From Actinosynnema sp. ALI-1.44 (GTDB lineage Bacteria > Actinomycetota > Actinomycetes > Mycobacteriales > Pseudonocardiaceae), in contig NZ_MTQO01000033.1 of assembly GCF_001984155.1 (NCBI RefSeq), positions 143,254 to 207,253 on the forward strand: a stretch of DNA of 64,000 nucleotides. The letters are read 5' to 3'. A program made the translations under genes and the position numbers. Position 1 is the stretch's first letter, and every line of letters begins with the position of its first letter. Positions 54,201 to 62,814 of the stretch are shown here, in pieces. A model generated the notes under the pieces. That model was given only the letters and a program-made list of their open reading frames with translations, had not been told where the DNA came from and searched no databases.

Positions 54201-54431
54201 GGTCTCGGCCTCGCCCAGAGCTTTGCGCAGTCGATGCACCAGCCCGTGCAGCGCGTTGACGGTGCCGCCGCGATCCCCCCACAGGCTGTCGACGAGGGCG
54301 TCGTCCGACACCAGCTCGCCTTCGGCCAGAGCCAGCCGGGCCAGCAGCGCGCGAACCATGACGCCGCCGACGTCGATCGGCGCACCGTCGTCGGCGTAGG
54401 CCCGGACCGGTCCCAGCACCTCAATCCGCAT
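51294..54431 (-). CDS. Large SARP/AfsR-type regulator (BTAD, NB-ARC, TPR)
   Basis: A 1,045-residue regulator. An OmpR-type DNA-binding domain (RIEVLGPVRAYADDG, VDSLWGDRGGTVNALHGLVHRL) and a BTAD domain (about 95-240, ending GVDPSAQLRETYLAVVRGE) are followed by an NB-ARC ATPase from about 290 (VGPGGVGKTRLVVEAV, VLVLDNCEQI). A long helical TPR-like C-terminal half includes a repeat unit around HDKAIAAYEHSLAIA. The ATG at 54431 begins the domain directly; the extension to 54518 looks spurious. Same strand as, and just upstream of, the efflux-ferredoxin-reductase-P450 operon, which it most likely activates. The trigger is unknown; ATP binding is implied. Confidence 0.92.
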   Translation of the reverse strand: MRIEVLGPVRAYADDGAPIDVGGVMVRALLARLALAEGELVSDDALVDSLWGDRGGTVNALHGLVHRLRKALGEAETVERAAGGYRLHVPVENVDAYRFEEKAKRGGRELAAGAARRAGSLLDEALAMWRGDALADVRQTPFARRAAVRLAELRVAAMEDRFEAELRLGRHDEILADLTAAAADHPLRERLAGLRMRALHAAGRQSDALAAFEQVRSTLAEELGVDPSAQLRETYLAVVRGERETPEAGQARPDAVPGHLPARLTSFVGRAQELGLLAGLLATSRLVTVVGPGGVGKTRLVVEAVSRHRAHRRGRVWFVPLAGVTTADGLPEAVLGTLSVADARPSGTPLERVVDLVAGGAGVLVLDNCEQISGPVAEFAGRLLERQPDLTILATSREPLDVMGEALCRLGPLELPPAHGDSARAGESAAVRLFLDRAAAVQPGFTLDAPTTATVVDVVRRLDGLPLALELAAARLRSMSADEIARRLDDRFRLLSTGNRAAQPRQRTLHAVIEWSWGLLTDQERTLARRMSIFPARTGIAAIEAVCPDEALAPGEVVYLLDSLVDKSIVERVGDGYRMLETIRAHSADKLRLAGEAEVVLHRLARHFADLAEEHEPLLRSAKQVEALRLFQAEYDNLMFALQTAVDTGDATVAARLLGPLYWYWVVLRYDARADAYVAKVAGFGDALPAAARAAFTTIHVVAEEGGLVRDPERLRGLIDDCAHTGALRRYPMLLMITLPMAAVLGLDELADREIARVRGGSDRWAVACTYMIEALRHRERGDLESSATAMAAALHAFQEVGDQWWTAKALYGLAQLHAVGGEHDKAIAAYEHSLAIATDLSSQDEVSTRLALATERMRVGDLSGARHDIEAAELAAWKRGEPMLEISVLSSLTELCRRSGEIERANQVLDRVATLARQVLPAETIEDILVPARMANLLAAGDAASARELLPRAVRAAQAQMDTPSAAQLLARLLFLEGDPAGAAIALGLSQAIRGKFDHGDTELRSLAEVLTRQLGRTGYDTAYRQGADMSAHEAIDRLTKLCS

Positions 54432-54460
54432 GCCCCACAGGCTATCGGCAGGAGAACCGA

Positions 54461-54735
54461 TCAACTGCGGTGAGTGATCGCTGGTCCGAGCGTGGTCCGG
54501 GTTGTGCCCCGCCGCCATGCGCGTGTCGCCGCCTCGAAACCTCTTAGAGCGTCCGACGCGTGCTGGAAGAGAGGTCGAAGACGCCTGTAAGCGCGGCCCG
54601 AAAACGTAACGGCCGTATGAAGCGACGAAGGGACACGGGTCAGCAGTTCGGTCTCCTCCAGGTACTTGACCGCCGTGGAGATGAACCCGGGCTGACTCGC
54701 AGACGCCAGGCCAGGTCGGCAGCCGTCATGCCCTG
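54461..54735 (-). pseudogene. GbsR/MarR-type regulator remnant, frameshifted
   Basis: On the minus strand ATG 54729 begins TAADLAWRLRVS, and after a change of frame the sequence continues PGFISTAVKYLEETELLTR. Joined, these give the winged-helix core of GbsR/MarR-like regulators (LA..LRVSPGFIS.AVKYLEE..L). No ligand or dimer domain follows and the remainder is Arg-rich, so it is a frameshifted, truncated fragment between the AfsR-type gene and the peptidase. Confidence 0.45.
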
Positions 54736-54770
54736 ACAAACCACCTCGTGCCCATTCTCAGGGGGAAGTG

Positions 54771-57059
54771 ATGAAGCAGCTTGATGTCGCGGCGTACCAG
54801 ACCGCCGAGAAACTGATGAGGCAGTACCGGTCCGATCTCGTGCACCACGACCGGGTCAGGCCGGTCTGGATCGGGGACGGGGGCCGTTTCTGGTACCGGG
54901 TCAACGCGGCAGGCGGCCAGCGGTTCGTCCTCGCCGACCCGGCGGCGGGCACCCGGGTGGCGGCGTTCGACCACGACCGGCTGGCCAGCGCCCTGGCCGC
55001 GGCCGCTGGCAGGGAGGTCGATCCGGCCACCCTGCCCTTCCCCGCCATCGACCTGACCGGCGACGCGGTCGAGTTCGACGCGTTCGACGAGCACTGGCGG
55101 TGCTCACTGGACACTTACGTCTGCGAGAGAACACCGCGCAAGCCCACTCGCGGCGTGCTCGAAGTGGCGTCACCGGACGGCACGCACACCGTTTACACCC
55201 GTGACAACAACATCTGGCTCCGCACGCTCGAGGACGGTACGGAGCGCGTGCTGACCACCGACGGTGTGGTGGACCACGACTACGGTACCGGCCCGGACTG
55301 GTTGCACTACTCCACCGTGATTCGCAAGCTCGGTCTCCCCTCGATGCCCGCGGTCGCCGCGTGGTCGCCGGACTCCACGCGCGTGCTGACCCACCGCACC
55401 GACCAGCGGGGTGTACGCACGACGCACCTGGTGGACCCCCGCCCGGACGACGGCGGCCCGCCCGTGTGGCACGTCCAGCGCAACGCCTTCCCTGGGGACG
55501 AGAAGCTCACCATGGCCGAACTGGTCGTGCTCGACGTCCGTACCGGCGACGTCGTCGCGGCCCAGGCGGATCCGTTGCCGATGTCGCTCATGTCGCCGGT
55601 GACGACCGCGTCGGCGTGGTGGTCCGCGGACAGTTCGGCGGTCTACTTCCTCGGCCAACCACGTGACCAGCGGACCATTCAGCTGAACCGGCTCGACCCG
55701 GCGACCGGTGAGGTGACCGCGATCCTGACCGAGTCCGGGCCGACCCGCCTGGAAGCCAACCAGTTCACCGGCGGCGAGAACCTGCAGTACCCGCTGGTCA
55801 AGGTCCTGTCCGGGGGCGCGGAGGTGATCTGGTTCTCGCAACGCGACGGCTGGGGCCACCTCTACCTGTACGACGCGAACACCGGTGAGCCGCGCCGGCA
55901 ACTGACTTCAGGCGAGTTCCTGGTACGGGACATCCTGCGCGTCGACGAGAAGCGGCGACTGGTGTACCTCACCGTGTGCGGTCTGGTCGCCGAGGACCCA
56001 CTGCGACGCTCGATCTGCCGGGTCAGCCTGGACGACGGCGGCCTCACCCGCCTGGTCGACGACGACCTCGACCACGCGGTCGTCGTGGCGCCGAATCGCG
56101 CCTACTTCCTGGATACAGCGTCCACCACGCAACACCTGCCGGTGGTCACGGCCAGGGACTGGGGCGGCAACGTGCTCGTGGAACTGGAGCGCGCCGACAT
56201 CACCCGGCTGACCGCGCTGGGGTGGACACCGCCGGAACACTTCTGGGTCAAGGGCGCCGACGGCCAGACCGACATCCACGGCGTGCTGTACAAGCCCCAC
56301 GGCTTCGACCCGCGGGAGAGCTACCCGGTGGTCGACCACGTCTACCCCGGCCCGCAGACCAACCGGGTCGGTCCGGTGTTCCACGACGTCTTCAGCAGTG
56401 CGGCCGAGTCCGTGGCGGCCCTCGGGTTCGTCGTGGTCGCCATCGACGGGCGCGGAACTCCGGGGCGGAGCAAGGCGTTCCACGACGCCTCCTACGGCAA
56501 CTTGGCCGACGGCGGCGGCCTGGCCGACCACGTCACGGCGATCAGGCAACTCGCCGCCACCCGGCCGTGGATGGACCTCGACCGGGTCGGCGTATTCGGC
56601 GAGTCCGCCGGCGGGCAGGCCGCGTTGCGCGCCATCCTGGACTATGGCGACTTCTACCGGGTCTGTTCGGCCAACTGCGGCTCGCACGACATCCGGAGCT
56701 GTTTCGCCCAATGGGCCGAGGCCTACGAAGGTCCGGCGGGGGAGACCGACTACGGCATGGCCGCCAACGAGAACGTGACCCACAAGCTGCAGGGGAAGCT
56801 CCAGTTGATCCACGGCGGCATGGACACCAACGTCAACATCGTCAACACGATGCGGGTCGTCGACAGCCTGATCGCCGCGGACAAGGACTTCGACCTGGTC
56901 GTCATCCCACGCGCCGAGCACACCTATTTCGGCTACGACCACTATCTGTTCCAGCGTCGATGGGACTTCCTGGTGCGCGAGCTGATGGGCGCCCAACCGC
57001 CGAACTACCGCGTCAAGCCGGTGCCCCTCGGCGCGGGCCCCTTCGCCGACTGGTTCTGA
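54771..57059 (+). CDS. S9 family peptidase (dipeptidyl-peptidase IV-like)
   Basis: A 762-residue prolyl-oligopeptidase-family serine peptidase. The N-terminal 480 residues form a WD/beta-propeller-like region (DPP IV N-terminal type, VYTRDNNIWLRTLEDG). The C-terminal 260 residues are the alpha/beta-hydrolase catalytic domain with Ser612 in VFGESAGGQAA, Asp in IHGGMDTNV and His in RAEHTYFGYDHY. No signal peptide is present, so it is cytoplasmic or released by another route. The ATG at 54771 has AGGGGG upstream. It stands alone between regulators and is likely a general peptide-degrading enzyme. Confidence 0.92.
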   Translation: MKQLDVAAYQTAEKLMRQYRSDLVHHDRVRPVWIGDGGRFWYRVNAAGGQRFVLADPAAGTRVAAFDHDRLASALAAAAGREVDPATLPFPAIDLTGDAVEFDAFDEHWRCSLDTYVCERTPRKPTRGVLEVASPDGTHTVYTRDNNIWLRTLEDGTERVLTTDGVVDHDYGTGPDWLHYSTVIRKLGLPSMPAVAAWSPDSTRVLTHRTDQRGVRTTHLVDPRPDDGGPPVWHVQRNAFPGDEKLTMAELVVLDVRTGDVVAAQADPLPMSLMSPVTTASAWWSADSSAVYFLGQPRDQRTIQLNRLDPATGEVTAILTESGPTRLEANQFTGGENLQYPLVKVLSGGAEVIWFSQRDGWGHLYLYDANTGEPRRQLTSGEFLVRDILRVDEKRRLVYLTVCGLVAEDPLRRSICRVSLDDGGLTRLVDDDLDHAVVVAPNRAYFLDTASTTQHLPVVTARDWGGNVLVELERADITRLTALGWTPPEHFWVKGADGQTDIHGVLYKPHGFDPRESYPVVDHVYPGPQTNRVGPVFHDVFSSAAESVAALGFVVVAIDGRGTPGRSKAFHDASYGNLADGGGLADHVTAIRQLAATRPWMDLDRVGVFGESAGGQAALRAILDYGDFYRVCSANCGSHDIRSCFAQWAEAYEGPAGETDYGMAANENVTHKLQGKLQLIHGGMDTNVNIVNTMRVVDSLIAADKDFDLVVIPRAEHTYFGYDHYLFQRRWDFLVRELMGAQPPNYRVKPVPLGAGPFADWF

Positions 57060-57230
57060 AGGGCAATGTATGTCCACTGAGGACGGTGGCTCCGACGTGA
57101 CCGTTCCTGCCGCCTCGCGATACCCGCGCCATGGACCACCCTCCACAGACGGCCCCACCCACGAACAGGTCATCCGAGGGACCGAACTCCGCGCATCACG
57201 GCACTGATAATGCTCCACCCTGTTCTGTGA

Positions 57231-58805
57231 CTATGCCGCCTGACGGTAAGTCTGACTGCTGAGCACTGTGGACTGGTCGATCTTCCAGCGGGCGCCTTGC
57301 CTGACGAGGATGTACCTGTGCCGCTCGCGGACCACCTTGCCGTTCTTGAAGTTGTATTCGACCGTGGCCTCAACGGCGTTGGCTGCCACCGGTGTCACAC
57401 CTGTGGTGCGGACACCGCTGATCCGATCCCAGAAGGTCTGGTAGCCGCCGCGTCCACCGGCTGGGTTCTGCTGGTATCTGGGTGTCAACCGATCCCAGCC
57501 CTCCGGCAGTCGCCCAGGCATCAACGCGTAGTACTCGGTGATCACCGCGGACAACGCGGCAGGGCCGTCGTTGGGCGCGGAGGTCGTCGCGGGCACTTGG
57601 GATGTGGTGGGTGGGGCGGTGGCCGAGGAAGTGGCGGTGGTGAGTGGCTGGGGGGAGACAGGAATGTCCGACGACGGCATGCTTGGCGCGGCCGAAGGGT
57701 GCGGTGCGCCACTGGTGGTGATCTCCCGGTCCTGCGTCAGGAGCCCGGCCAGCATGGCTACGGCCAGGATGACCAGTGCACCGGTGACCAACAGGGTCGT
57801 CCGTCGTCTGACTAGTGTCGGTTGTGGTTCAACGCGTTCAGTAGCCGCGTCGGGTTCGCCGACCTGGATTTCGGATCGTGGTTCATGGGTGGTCGCGGCA
57901 ACCGCCACGGGATTCGACCGCAGTGTCTCCAGCGTGTCCCTGACCTCGGCCATAGTCGGTCGTCGCGCGGGATCAAGGCGCAACATCCGTGTCAGAAGGG
58001 GCGTCATCGGGCCGGCCTGAGTCGGTGCGGTGACTTCACCGGACGCGACCTTGTGCAGCAACGCCATGGCATTGTCGCCAGACCCGGACGGCGGTGTCCC
58101 TTCAAGCGCCGCGTACAGCGTGGCACCGAGGGAATACACGTCAGACGAGAACGTCGCGTGCTCGCCTCTGGCGACCTCCGGGGACAGGTAGGCAGGGGTT
58201 CCGACCGCTGTTCCGCTGGTGGTCGCACCGACTTCCTCGACCGCCCGGGAGATTCCGAAATCGGTGATCTTCACTGTGCCGTCATGACCGAGAAGGATGT
58301 TGCCCGGCTTGACATCCCGGTGCACCACCCCGGCTGCGTGTGCGTGGTCCAGTGCGTCCGAGACCTGGCTGCCGATACTGGCCGTCTCACCTATCGGCAG
58401 AGGGCCTCGTTCGGCCAGAACCTGGGATAAGCTCCGCGACGGCAGGTATTCCATGATCAGGTAGGAGTACCCGTCATCGTGGACGACGTCGTAGACCGTC
58501 ACCGCGTTGCGGTGCTGCAACTTCGCGGCGAAACGCCCTTCCCGCGTGGCTCGCCGCATGGCCTCCTCGGCCTGTGGCCCAGTCAGCTCGGTCGGCACCA
58601 GCAGCCGTTTGACTGCGACCTTCCGGTGCAGCCGCTCGTCGTAGGCCCGCCACACCACGCCCATACCGCCACGTCCCAGAATCGCAGCCAGTCGGTAGCG
58701 TCCCGCGATCAACCGGTCGTCATCGCACACATGATGGGGTTGCACCGGAAGACATCTTCGAAACAACGAGGCATGGCGTGCTGAGGACGTCTTGTGGCTC
58801 AACAT
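57231..58805 (-). CDS. Membrane Ser/Thr protein kinase (PknB type)
   Basis: A Hanks-type kinase of about 525 residues. The kinase domain has GRGGMGVVWRAYD, the ATP lysine in KVAVKRLL, VVHRDVKPGNILL and KITDFGISR, and GTPAYLSPE in the activation loop. A Pro/Thr-poor juxtamembrane stretch leads to one transmembrane helix (LLVTGALVILAVAMLAGLL), then a Ser/Thr/Pro-rich linker and an extracellular C-terminal domain of about 110 residues without PASTA repeats. The start is uncertain: ATG 58805 is used, GTG 58745 would remove 20 residues and the frame is open to 58826. The outer domain may sense a ligand. Confidence 0.88.
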   Translation of the reverse strand: MLSHKTSSARHASLFRRCLPVQPHHVCDDDRLIAGRYRLAAILGRGGMGVVWRAYDERLHRKVAVKRLLVPTELTGPQAEEAMRRATREGRFAAKLQHRNAVTVYDVVHDDGYSYLIMEYLPSRSLSQVLAERGPLPIGETASIGSQVSDALDHAHAAGVVHRDVKPGNILLGHDGTVKITDFGISRAVEEVGATTSGTAVGTPAYLSPEVARGEHATFSSDVYSLGATLYAALEGTPPSGSGDNAMALLHKVASGEVTAPTQAGPMTPLLTRMLRLDPARRPTMAEVRDTLETLRSNPVAVAATTHEPRSEIQVGEPDAATERVEPQPTLVRRRTTLLVTGALVILAVAMLAGLLTQDREITTSGAPHPSAAPSMPSSDIPVSPQPLTTATSSATAPPTTSQVPATTSAPNDGPAALSAVITEYYALMPGRLPEGWDRLTPRYQQNPAGGRGGYQTFWDRISGVRTTGVTPVAANAVEATVEYNFKNGKVVRERHRYILVRQGARWKIDQSTVLSSQTYRQAA

Positions 58806-58862
58806 GTGAACAGTGCGCGCGGCCACCCCCAGCGGTCGGGTGGCGGGCCCCGCACCGCGGTG

Positions 58863-60014
58863 TCACCGGCCGGGCGAGGTCAACGGACCTGTGGCGTAGT
58901 AGGTCTTGCAGACGGGACCGTCGTAGTTCGTGGTCACCTCGAGTACGGATCTCCCGTCAGTGGCGGGCAGCAGATGCGGGCTGAAGTTGCGGCAGCCCTC
59001 GTTGTCGACACCGTCGACGGGCACCGGTGCGGGGATCTCGTACCACGGGCCGATGCCGACGTGGTCGTTGGCGAGGATGGTTTTGCCGTTGCCCGGCGCG
59101 ATGCTGCCGTCGTCCTGCACGAGCATCTCGGTGATCACCAGGACCGTGCCCGCACTACCCGGCCCGGGACTCCACGCCACGGTCGGTGTGTGCCTGCCGT
59201 ACTTGCCGTCCGCGGTGCGGATCACCGTGCCGAGGTCGTTCGGATCGCCGAAGTCCCAGCCGTCGGTCGAACGGCGGAAGTACGCGCTGCAGAGGTGAAC
59301 CAGGTCGTTGTTGCAGACCTCGTAGGTCATGAAGTAGGAGCCGTCGGGCAACCGGATGGTGTTGATCATCCCCGGTCGGACGTACCAGTCCGCGTTGACC
59401 ACGGTGTTCCGGTAATCGGTCCACGTGATGCCGTCGGTGGATCTGACCTGGACGAGCTTCTGGTCGTGGTGCGCCTTGTCGGTCTCGTCGGAGTAGAACG
59501 CGACCAGCGCGCCGTCGGCTGCCACGACGAGGCTCGGTTCCCAGGTGTTGTGCTGGTTCGGCGCCACAGCGATGTCCGACAGGTGCCGCCAGCTCCGACC
59601 TGCGTCCGGGCTGGCCCACAACCGTTGCCGGGTGTGGCGTTGGCTGTCCGGCGCCTGGTATCCCACGGTGACAGCCCACAACACGGTGCCCGCGGGCAAC
59701 GCCCCGACAGGCGACGGTAATTCGTACAGGTAGGCACAGCAGATTCCCACACCGTTGGCGGCGGCAGGGTCTTCGATGGTGGCGATCTGCTGAAACGTGT
59801 CGCCACCGTCCCTGCTCGCACTGATCACTCCCGCGCCCTGCGAACCGAAGTTCGTGGTGATGCTCGCCAGGATCGTTCCGTTCGCCGGACCGCTGTGCTC
59901 CAAACGGATGACACGCGGGTAGAAGCTGCCACCGTCGTACAGCACACGGGGTTCCGGTGCCGGGGCACTCACCAGCGTCGAGACCAGCACCGCCACCGCC
60001 CCTGCCATCAACAC
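58863..60014 (-). CDS. Sialidase-like exo-glycosidase, BNR/Asp-box protein
   Basis: A 383-residue protein with an N-terminal hydrophobic segment (MAGAVAVLVSTLVSA) that is a signal peptide or anchor. Several Asp-box repeats follow, S-x-D-x-G-x-x-W/F type: SRDGGDTF, SPDAGRSW, STDGITW and STDGWDF. These mark the six-bladed sialidase/BNR propeller. Conserved catalytic residues of true neuraminidases cannot be assigned with confidence, so the sugar it cleaves, if any, is open. GTG 60014 has GGAGG eight bases upstream. It is a monocistronic, probably secreted enzyme. Confidence 0.8.
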   Translation of the reverse strand: MLMAGAVAVLVSTLVSAPAPEPRVLYDGGSFYPRVIRLEHSGPANGTILASITTNFGSQGAGVISASRDGGDTFQQIATIEDPAAANGVGICCAYLYELPSPVGALPAGTVLWAVTVGYQAPDSQRHTRQRLWASPDAGRSWRHLSDIAVAPNQHNTWEPSLVVAADGALVAFYSDETDKAHHDQKLVQVRSTDGITWTDYRNTVVNADWYVRPGMINTIRLPDGSYFMTYEVCNNDLVHLCSAYFRRSTDGWDFGDPNDLGTVIRTADGKYGRHTPTVAWSPGPGSAGTVLVITEMLVQDDGSIAPGNGKTILANDHVGIGPWYEIPAPVPVDGVDNEGCRNFSPHLLPATDGRSVLEVTTNYDGPVCKTYYATGPLTSPGR

Positions 60015-60123
60015 CCAGGCCACCTCCAACTACTTCAGGTGATCATATTGACACCGATTGTAGTGACGGTGTCCCTTGATCGGGTGACGAACTGGGGCCC
60101 GTAGCGCACGGCGCCGGGGGAGG

Positions 60124-61386
60124 TTACCGGCGCGGCTGGAAGTAGTGCTTCGTGATGTGCTTGCCCACGGCCGCACCGAGTGTGGTGCCGTCGACGTCCG
60201 CGGAGCGGAAGTGGATGCCTGCCCAGATGCGTGCTCCGACAACCTCGGCTGTCGCCTGCGAGAAACTGCCGAAGTGCCGTCTGGTGCCGCTGTCGACGCT
60301 GAACGCGCTGAAGGCGACCTTGTCCCGACCGAAGAAGTGCGCGTACGCCGTCATCTGTGCGGCGGTGCGACAGGTGTGGCCGGACGGGTAGTCGGGATTC
60401 GGCGGGGTGGTCACCAGTGGAGTCCAGCCGGGTTCGGCTGTGGTGGCGGGGTTTCCGTCGGTGTCGGCGGACCGGATGGCGGTGACCGGCCTCCAGAAGT
60501 GCCAGAACTCCTTGTCGTTCGCGCAGGCGATCGCGCCGTCTGTGCCGGTGAAGTCAGCCAAAGCGTAGAAGCGCGCGGTTTCCAGCACGCTGAGTCTCTG
60601 GGTGAGGGCGAGGTCGCGCTTCATCCCCCAACTGACCGAACGCCGGTCGTGCCACCACAACGCCGCATCGGTCTGGTCCGCGGTGCGGACCGTGCTCGTC
60701 GCCGAGCCGACCCGCTTGACCTCGTCGAAATCGAGGGTGTACTTGTCGCTCGTGACCGCGGGCGGCCCGGGGGTGCGGAACATCGTCGCGTCCGGGATGG
60801 CGAACGGCTTCAGGAAACCGACCCAGGCGCCGGTGTTCTCGAAGCCCGGCGGAGTGGGGCGATACATCCCCGGCTTGGTGCCGACGGTCCAGAGCCGGGG
60901 ATCGAAGGCGCCGTCGTTGTGCCGTGTGGTGATCATCGCCTTGGCCGCCTGGGCGCCGACCCGGATGCCGCCACGTTTCGCCGGGCCTTCTGGGATGCCG
61001 GCGAGCCATGTGGTGTACTGCTTGCGCAGTCTTTCCCGCTGCGCTGGGAAAATGGCGTCCAGCACCCGGTAGGCGGCCGTGCCGACGGCGGCGTCCGTGG
61101 ACTCGTGGCCGTTGGCTCGCGGTGCGACGAGATAGGGCTTGTAGGGCGTGCCGGCGATCGTGTTCACCGCGTCGTAGACCGCGCCGCTGACCATCGCGAA
61201 CCCGCGTCCGGCGACCTGCGGCGGGGCCTGTTGTGCGATGTCCCAGATCGCGGTCTGCGCGTTGATGTCCCAGACGACGACCGCGTTCGGTGACGCGATC
61301 GCAGCGGCGGTGGTCGGCGGTGCGATCGTCAACGGCACTGTCAGAGCGAAAGTTGCCAGAATCGCCACTTGGCGCGTTATGATCAT
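60124..61386 (-). CDS. Vanadium haloperoxidase-family / PAP2-like protein
   Basis: A 420-residue exported protein. A signal peptide (IITRQVAILATFALTVPLTIAPPTTAAA) is followed by an all-helical acid-phosphatase/vanadium-haloperoxidase fold. The vanadate/phosphate-binding motifs are present in order: KEFWHFWRPVTAIR, PDYPSGHTCRTAAQ and GARIWAGIHFRSADVDG. These supply the Lys/Arg, the Gly-His and the last Arg and His. Chloro- or bromoperoxidase activity versus phosphatase cannot be decided. ATG 61386 has GAGG six bases upstream. No biosynthetic gene surrounds it. The IS3 element inserted 84 bases upstream of the start may affect its promoter. Confidence 0.88.
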   Translation of the reverse strand: MIITRQVAILATFALTVPLTIAPPTTAAAIASPNAVVVWDINAQTAIWDIAQQAPPQVAGRGFAMVSGAVYDAVNTIAGTPYKPYLVAPRANGHESTDAAVGTAAYRVLDAIFPAQRERLRKQYTTWLAGIPEGPAKRGGIRVGAQAAKAMITTRHNDGAFDPRLWTVGTKPGMYRPTPPGFENTGAWVGFLKPFAIPDATMFRTPGPPAVTSDKYTLDFDEVKRVGSATSTVRTADQTDAALWWHDRRSVSWGMKRDLALTQRLSVLETARFYALADFTGTDGAIACANDKEFWHFWRPVTAIRSADTDGNPATTAEPGWTPLVTTPPNPDYPSGHTCRTAAQMTAYAHFFGRDKVAFSAFSVDSGTRRHFGSFSQATAEVVGARIWAGIHFRSADVDGTTLGAAVGKHITKHYFQPRR

Positions 61387-61470
61387 CGTCAACCTCGGGG
61401 TATCCGTGCGGCATCGAGACCGCTACGCAACGTATCGCCGCGGGCTCCGCAAGCGCAATACTGCGCCCGC

Positions 61471-61503
61471 TGAGGTTCACCCCGAGTAGTGGACACCGAG
61501 TTA
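61471..61503 (+). repeat. IS3-family left terminal inverted repeat
   Basis: Begins TGAGGTTCACCCCGA, followed by GTGGACA at 61489-61495 and TTA at 61501-61503, all matched on the opposite strand at the other end of the element. Confidence 0.88.
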
Positions 61504-61537
61504 GCAGGAGCAGCTGTCCTGCTGGAAGGATGTCCTC

Positions 61538-61861
61538 ATGCCTCCTCGTAAGCGCCGTTCGTACACGGCCGAGTACAAGGTCGAGGCTGCCCACCGGGTG
61601 ATCGATTCCGGCCGCACGATCTCCGAGGTCGCCCGCGAGCTGGGCATCGACGCGGGCATGCTCAGCGTCTGGGTCAAAGACGAACGGCGCCGAACCGCCG
61701 CGGTTGAGGCCCACGGCGACGCGGCCCTGGACGCGGGCGAACGGGCCGAGTTGCAGCGCCTGCGGCGGCAGGTGGGCGAGTTGGAGAAGGACAACGCGTT
61801 CCTGGTAAAAGCCTCGGCGTACTTTGCCGCGATGCAGAAGAACCGGCCCGGTTCACTCTGA
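61538..61861 (+). CDS. IS3-family transposase OrfA
   Basis: A 107-residue helix-turn-helix protein of the IS3 OrfA/transposase_8 type: RRSYTAEYKVEAAHRVIDSGRTISEVARELGID forms the DNA-binding helices, and a leucine-zipper-like tail (LQRLRRQVGELEKDNAFLVKA) mediates dimerisation. GGAAGGA precedes the ATG. Its stop overlaps the OrfB ATG (TGATG); many IS3 elements make an OrfAB fusion by -1 frameshifting, and re-initiation is the alternative here. Confidence 0.93.
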   Translation: MPPRKRRSYTAEYKVEAAHRVIDSGRTISEVARELGIDAGMLSVWVKDERRRTAAVEAHGDAALDAGERAELQRLRRQVGELEKDNAFLVKASAYFAAMQKNRPGSL

Positions 61862-62775
61862 TGGCCAAGTACGCCGGCCCCGACGACGCCGCTGGGACCA
61901 CCGGCACCGCCAGGCCGCAGCGCGAACGGTTCTCCATCCGCCGCATGGCACGGCTGCTGGGCGTGTCGTCCTCCGGCTACTACGCGCATGTGAAACGGGC
62001 TGTGGCAACGGTGGTGACCTCACGCCAGCAGCGCCGCGCGGATCTGGAAGTGAAGATCACCCAGGCGCACAAGGACTCACGCGGCACCTACGGGTCACCG
62101 CGGATCACCGCGGAACTGCGTGGGCGGGGCGAGGTGGTGACGGCGAAGACCGTCGCGAAGATCATGGCCGGTATCGGGTTGGAGGGCATCAGCCCGCGCA
62201 CGTTCAAGGTCAAGACGACGGTGGTCGACCCGTCCGCGTCGTTTCCGCCTGACCTGGTCGAGCGGCAGTTCGACCAGGGTCGGCTGGATGCGGTGTGGCT
62301 GACCGACATCACGTATTTGTCCTGCGGTGAAGGGGACATGTTCCTGTGCGCGATCCGGGACGGGCACTCCCGGAAGGTGTTGGGCTACACCGTCGCTGAC
62401 CACATCAGCGCCGAGATGGTTACCGACGCCATCGCCCGGGCGGTCGAGGCCCGTGGCGGCAGGTCCCGTGGAACGGTCCTGCATTCCGACCGTGGCGGGG
62501 AGTTTACGGCGCACCTGACGGCGAGGGCGTGTTTCCGGCACGGGCTGCGCCGGTCGATGGGCGCGACTGGGATCTGTTGGGACAACAGCCCGGCGGAGTC
62601 GTTCTGGTCGACGTTCAAACATGAGCACTATTACCGTCATGTCTATGCGACGAAGACGGAACTCGTTGCTGCGGTTGACAATTGGGTCACGTTCTACAAC
62701 AGTGTGCGGCGGCACTCCGCGATCGGGATGCTCAATCCTGACGACTACGAGATCTCGCTCCGAGCGGTCGCCTGA
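61861..62775 (+). CDS. IS3-family transposase OrfB (DDE)
   Basis: A 304-residue transposase with an HTH_21-like N-terminal segment (RRMARLLGVSSSGYYAHVKR) and an integrase core. The catalytic triad is visible as Asp in WLTDITYL, Asp in LHSDRGGEFTA and Glu in NSPAESFWSTFKHE. The end FYNSVRRHSAIGMLNPDDYE is typical of the family. It catalyses cutting and joining at the inverted repeats. Intact length and motifs suggest activity. Confidence 0.94.
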   Translation: MAKYAGPDDAAGTTGTARPQRERFSIRRMARLLGVSSSGYYAHVKRAVATVVTSRQQRRADLEVKITQAHKDSRGTYGSPRITAELRGRGEVVTAKTVAKIMAGIGLEGISPRTFKVKTTVVDPSASFPPDLVERQFDQGRLDAVWLTDITYLSCGEGDMFLCAIRDGHSRKVLGYTVADHISAEMVTDAIARAVEARGGRSRGTVLHSDRGGEFTAHLTARACFRHGLRRSMGATGICWDNSPAESFWSTFKHEHYYRHVYATKTELVAAVDNWVTFYNSVRRHSAIGMLNPDDYEISLRAVA

Positions 62776-62781
62776 ACTGTG

Positions 62782-62814
62782 TAAGCCCCTGTCCACCGTT
62801 CGGGGTGAACCTCA
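62782..62814 (-). repeat. IS3-family right terminal inverted repeat
   Basis: On the minus strand it reads TGAGGTTCACCCCGA from 62814, then ACG, GTGGACA and a TTA block, mirroring the left end. It lies seven bases after the OrfB stop. Confidence 0.88.

Larger units (their letters stand above)
61471..62814 (+). mobile_element. IS3-family insertion sequence, complete
   Basis: A 1,344-base element carrying OrfA and OrfB between terminal inverted repeats. The left end begins TGAGGTTCACCCCGA at 61471 and the right end is its exact complement ending at 62814. Similarity extends about 33 bases with a second GTGGACA block. CGC directly flanks both ends (61468-61470 and 62815-62817), fitting a 3-bp target duplication. 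Both frames are intact with a full DDE, so it may still move. Confidence 0.92.
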
